From Terriglobales bacterium (GTDB taxonomy: Bacteria; Acidobacteriota; Terriglobia; Terriglobales; Acidobacteriaceae), in the NCBI GenBank assembly GCA_035567895.1, contig DATMPC010000107.1, positions 18,018 to 82,017 on the forward strand: DNA of 64,000 nucleotides. Direction: 5' to 3'. Under the pieces are notes generated by a model. That model was not told the DNA's origin, searched no databases, and worked only from the letters and a program-made list of their open reading frames with translations. A program made the translations under genes and the position numbers. Below, one piece after another: positions 61,963-64,000 of this stretch. Within the stretch, counting starts at the first letter, position 1. Every line of letters begins with the position of its first letter.

Positions 61963-62001
61963 GCTGAATGCTCGAGTGCTGAATGCTCGAGTGCTGAATG
62001 C
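61963..62001. repeat. 15-bp tandem repeat GCTGAATGCTCGAGT
   Basis: Two full units and a nine-base third partial unit, 11 bp after the terminase stop. The unit resembles the arms of the inverted repeat at 3330-3470. Confidence 0.88.
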
Positions 62002-62178
62002 CTGCACTTCTCGATTTGGGAATGCGACCGCACGGGGGTTTCGCTATCGGCCCGGAAGGATTGACCGCCCAGACCTCAAGCTGCCCAATGTGAGGCCAGC
62101 AGTACTCGATCCGCGGACTGGTACAAACTCACGCCGTGAAATGCGTCACGCCGGCATACCGACTCGGGAACGTCCCGT

Positions 62179-62332
62179 CTGGAAGCTGTGAAAAAATTGA
62201 TTTCTGAGGAATAGCCAATTTACGTAAGCAAAAATTTGGCGTTTAAATGCCCTACAAGCGATTCCCGGCACATCGGCAGACATTTCTGGTCAGCCGGAAA
62301 AATGGGAGAATCAATTTTTTCACAGCTTCCAG
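62179..62332. mobile_element. 154-bp MITE-like element with perfect 24-bp terminal inverted repeats
   Basis: CTGGAAGCTGTGAAAAAATT plus GATT at 62179-62202 is the exact reverse complement of 62309-62332. The 106-bp interior has no gene. No convincing target-site duplication is visible. Classification as a mobile element is inference from structure. Confidence 0.6.
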
Positions 62333-62460
62333 TCCCTGCCATCCAGCGAAACATGGAAGGAACTTCTCCTTCTAACTAACATGGTTTTGCTAAATCTCAT
62401 CTGCTAATCACGGTGACTTTTTCAACACCCGCGCCTTGATTACATCAATTGAGCATCTGA

Positions 62461-62652
62461 GTTCACCTTCGACGCGGCCAACAATCAGCGGAGATTTGCT
62501 GGCGGTGGGAGAATTGGGGAAGTTCCTACAGCGGCCCATGGGGTTGCTTTAACGTCCCGCGCTGGAATTACATGAGCTACGAGGTAATGGAATCAACGCC
62601 AGGTGAAGGTGCGCTTTGCACACTGAAAGACAACGGCTACAATCCACCATTC
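62461..62652 (+). other. Possible C-terminal gene remnant
   Basis: The frame from 62461 to TAA at 62653 is open for 64 codons without a usable start; TGA ends it upstream at 62458. The product contains ENWGSSYSGPWGCFNVPRWN and YMSYEVMESTPGEGALCTLK, unusually rich in Trp and Tyr. It may be the end of a broken secreted protein gene; low confidence. Confidence 0.3.
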
Positions 62653-62665
62653 TAAGGAGATGAAA

Positions 62666-63220
62666 ATGAAACGAGCACTAGCAATTGCAGTTCTGGGCCT
62701 AGCATTCGTCTGTACGTCAAGAGCGCAAGATAGAACAAATGGCGGATTTTCTGACACATTCGCATTCGATAAGAACAGACAGATCACTTCATGGGACGGA
62801 TCTGACCCAAGCAATCCGCCATATCCATACGAGATGGGCGCGGTCAGTTTGATGACTGATTTCAGCCACAATTACGGCTCGGCCATCAGCGCACCATTCC
62901 AGCTCGGTTACCTGAACAATGGCGACTTAAGTCCATGCGATCCGCTTACTCTAGGACCGAAGATGTGGACCATCGGCGACGGCACGAACATTGGGGATAC
63001 GTTCACCCAGCACGGGACTACGACCTGCCCATACTTCACGGGAGAATGGGGCACCTATAATAATAGCAACAATCGGCTGGATGGCTTCAGCGTTGATGCT
63101 ACATACGACATCGTTCAAGGACCGCGCACATGCCCGCGCTTCCACCCTTGTTACTACCCACATCTAACAGTGCTAGTCGGGGGCACTGGCACAATCACGG
63201 ACACGATCATCAACCAATGA
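62666..63220 (+). CDS. Small secreted protein of unknown function (184 residues)
   Basis: Start ATG 62666 with AAGGAG ending six bases earlier; ATG 62660 touches the ribosome-binding site and is less likely. The signal peptide is MKRALAIAVLGLAFVCTSRA. The mature part has many Asn, Gly and Tyr residues and four to five Cys (SPCDPLT, TTCPYFTG, RTCPRFHPCYY), pointing to disulfides and a beta-rich exported protein. No family recognised. Confidence 0.7.
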   Translation: MKRALAIAVLGLAFVCTSRAQDRTNGGFSDTFAFDKNRQITSWDGSDPSNPPYPYEMGAVSLMTDFSHNYGSAISAPFQLGYLNNGDLSPCDPLTLGPKMWTIGDGTNIGDTFTQHGTTTCPYFTGEWGTYNNSNNRLDGFSVDATYDIVQGPRTCPRFHPCYYPHLTVLVGGTGTITDTIINQ

Positions 63221-63243
63221 TTTTAAGCCTTAAAATCTCATGC

Positions 63244-63459
63244 TCAAGATCGACAAGGATGCTCACGGAACCGGCTGGGTTCAAAGACCCACGCAGCTAC
63301 GTCGGGTAGGCTGACCAGCTGGTAGTACGCCTGCCGCACCGTCATGGGGTGATATTCCGAAAGTACCGTATGGATTTCCGTGCGAAAAGTCTCCATCTCC
63401 CGGGCGCTTCGGACGGGTGGCCCCGCCTTTCCCCTTTCGGTTTTATTCCCAATTTCCAT
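63244..63459 (-). pseudogene. Truncated hypothetical protein fragment
   Basis: 71 codons. The segment EIHTVLSEYHPMTVRQAYYQ and LVSLPDVAAW resembles the start of a longer DNA-associated hypothetical protein, but it stops after about 70 residues. The first about 20 residues (MEIGNKTERGKAGPPVRSA) come from the adjacent inverted repeat, so the gene's 5' end was probably replaced. Function cannot be assigned. Confidence 0.4.
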
Positions 63460-63713
63460 CGACTGGGTGCCCCGTTCTCGCGCGCTATTCGCGAGGGCGG
63501 GGTTAGAGGATGTCGGTCATTCCAGTTTTTGCTTCTTCTTATCGGTCATGGCTACGTGTATTGGGTGTTGTCGAAGAAAGACAAATTCGAAACCAGGGTC
63601 GCACATATTCTCTTACCCCGCCCTCGCGAACACCGCGCGAGAACGGGGCACCCTCACGTGTGGAAGTCGGATACGCAAAACCAATACGGGAAGAAGGCCG
63701 GGCCACCCGTCCG
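63410..63713. mobile_element. Long imperfect inverted-repeat element
   Basis: The outer ends CGGACGGGTGGCCC (63410 on) and GGGCCACCCGTCCG (to 63713) pair. Inner arms at about 63465-63503 and 63615-63653 match over about 39 bp (GGGTGCCCCGTTCTCGCGCG and so on) with a three-base mismatch. Between outer and inner blocks similarity is patchy, as if diverged. No transposase is present, and the core of about 110 bp is non-coding. Confidence 0.65.
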
Positions 63714-63751
63714 GACACATCTTCGGCAGGAAGGAAACGAAAAGGAGCATG

Positions 63752-64000
63752 ATGCGATTTGCAAAGATCGAAAAGATTGCAGCCAGAGTTGCAGTGGGAG
63801 CGCTTGCGCTCGTGAGTTTGCTGAGCATGACTGTGAGCACGCGGGCACAGGAGGCAGAGAGGCCCTATCCGAAGATGCTGCCACTTTCGCAGTATTTAAT
63901 GGACCGGAATGCGGCAATCGCGCTGGCGCGAAGCGCCGCTCCGGAGGGCATTTCAAAGGATGCGTCTGTTTTGGTGCTGACGCCCAAAGGCTGGGAAACA
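63752..64000 (+). CDS. Secreted protein, 3' part outside window
   Basis: Start ATG 63752, chosen over ATG 63749 because AAGGAG (63742-63747) needs spacing. A signal peptide follows (VAVGALALVSLLSMTVSTRA). The mature part reads QEAERPYPKMLPLSQYLMDR then NAAIALARSAAPEGISKDAS, a pattern found in exported acidobacterial proteins of unknown role. The frame is open to the window end, 83 codons. Confidence 0.7.
   Translation, partial: MRFAKIEKIAARVAVGALALVSLLSMTVSTRAQEAERPYPKMLPLSQYLMDRNAAIALARSAAPEGISKDASVLVLTPKGWET

Noticed and set aside
61963..62001. Possible CRISPR array
   Set aside because: Units are 15 bp, directly abutting, without spacers, and no cas genes are present.

Overview
The window looks like a chromosomal segment of an acidobacterium (class Terriglobia / Koribacter-like). 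The indicators are an acidobacterial-type VWFA-related secreted protein, a duplicated orphan permease (ADOP), a noncanonical Hfq-like protein, many short secreted proteins, and intergenic DNA crowded with palindromic repeats. This assignment rests on family recognition; no 16S gene is present. There are no rRNA genes and no CRISPR array, and there is one tRNA, tRNA-Leu(CAG).

Layout. 0-16 kb is a translation-rich block: pheT (partial), pheS, rplT, rpmI and hisS on the minus strand, rpsU, mtaB and infC on the plus strand, then alaS, mixed with a DJ-1 protein, a gamma-carbonic anhydrase, a zinc-ribbon protein and a response regulator. 14.5-19.7 kb holds a SpoIIE-type phosphatase response regulator and a 1200-residue PAS/GAF hybrid histidine kinase. 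20-28.5 kb holds a MoaD-MoaE fusion, the VWA protein, the Hfq-like gene overlapping an inositol monophosphatase, a GAF-ANTAR regulator, an aconitase-superfamily enzyme with its swivel domain first, a TPR membrane protein and pcm. 28.7-36.7 kb is a tight three-gene envelope operon, BamA/TamA-like (seven apparent POTRA domains), SurA-N-like and TamB-like, which probably inserts proteins or moves lipids to the outer membrane. 36.9-48.5 kb carries MoeB/ThiF, a UbiA prenyltransferase (MqnP-like), a hydantoinase A-like protein, stress proteins, prephenate dehydratase, Lon, OsmC, and a glycosyltransferase/nucleotidyltransferase pair. 49-57.9 kb is accessory: a large secreted glycoside-hydrolase-like protein with alternating PKD and Ig-like modules, tRNA-Leu, small membrane proteins, a lipoprotein, MarR, a DUF218 protein, a P-loop ATPase and a glutaredoxin-like protein. 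58-64 kb shows decay and mobility: ADOP directly followed by a 5'-truncated phage terminase, several inverted-repeat elements and small secreted proteins.

The strongest non-gene signal is the repeat content. At least six families of palindromic or terminal-inverted-repeat elements fill most intergenic gaps. Some are nested (one family inside the arms of another), some supply the stop codon of a gene, and one repeat arm lies in frame inside the terminase remnant. Two genes appear to use rare start codons: infC (ATC) and the hydantoinase A-like gene (CTG). No single new defence or biosynthetic system is evident. The better candidates for follow-up are the nested repeats, the HisRS-WYL-like fusion and the seven-POTRA/SurA/TamB operon.
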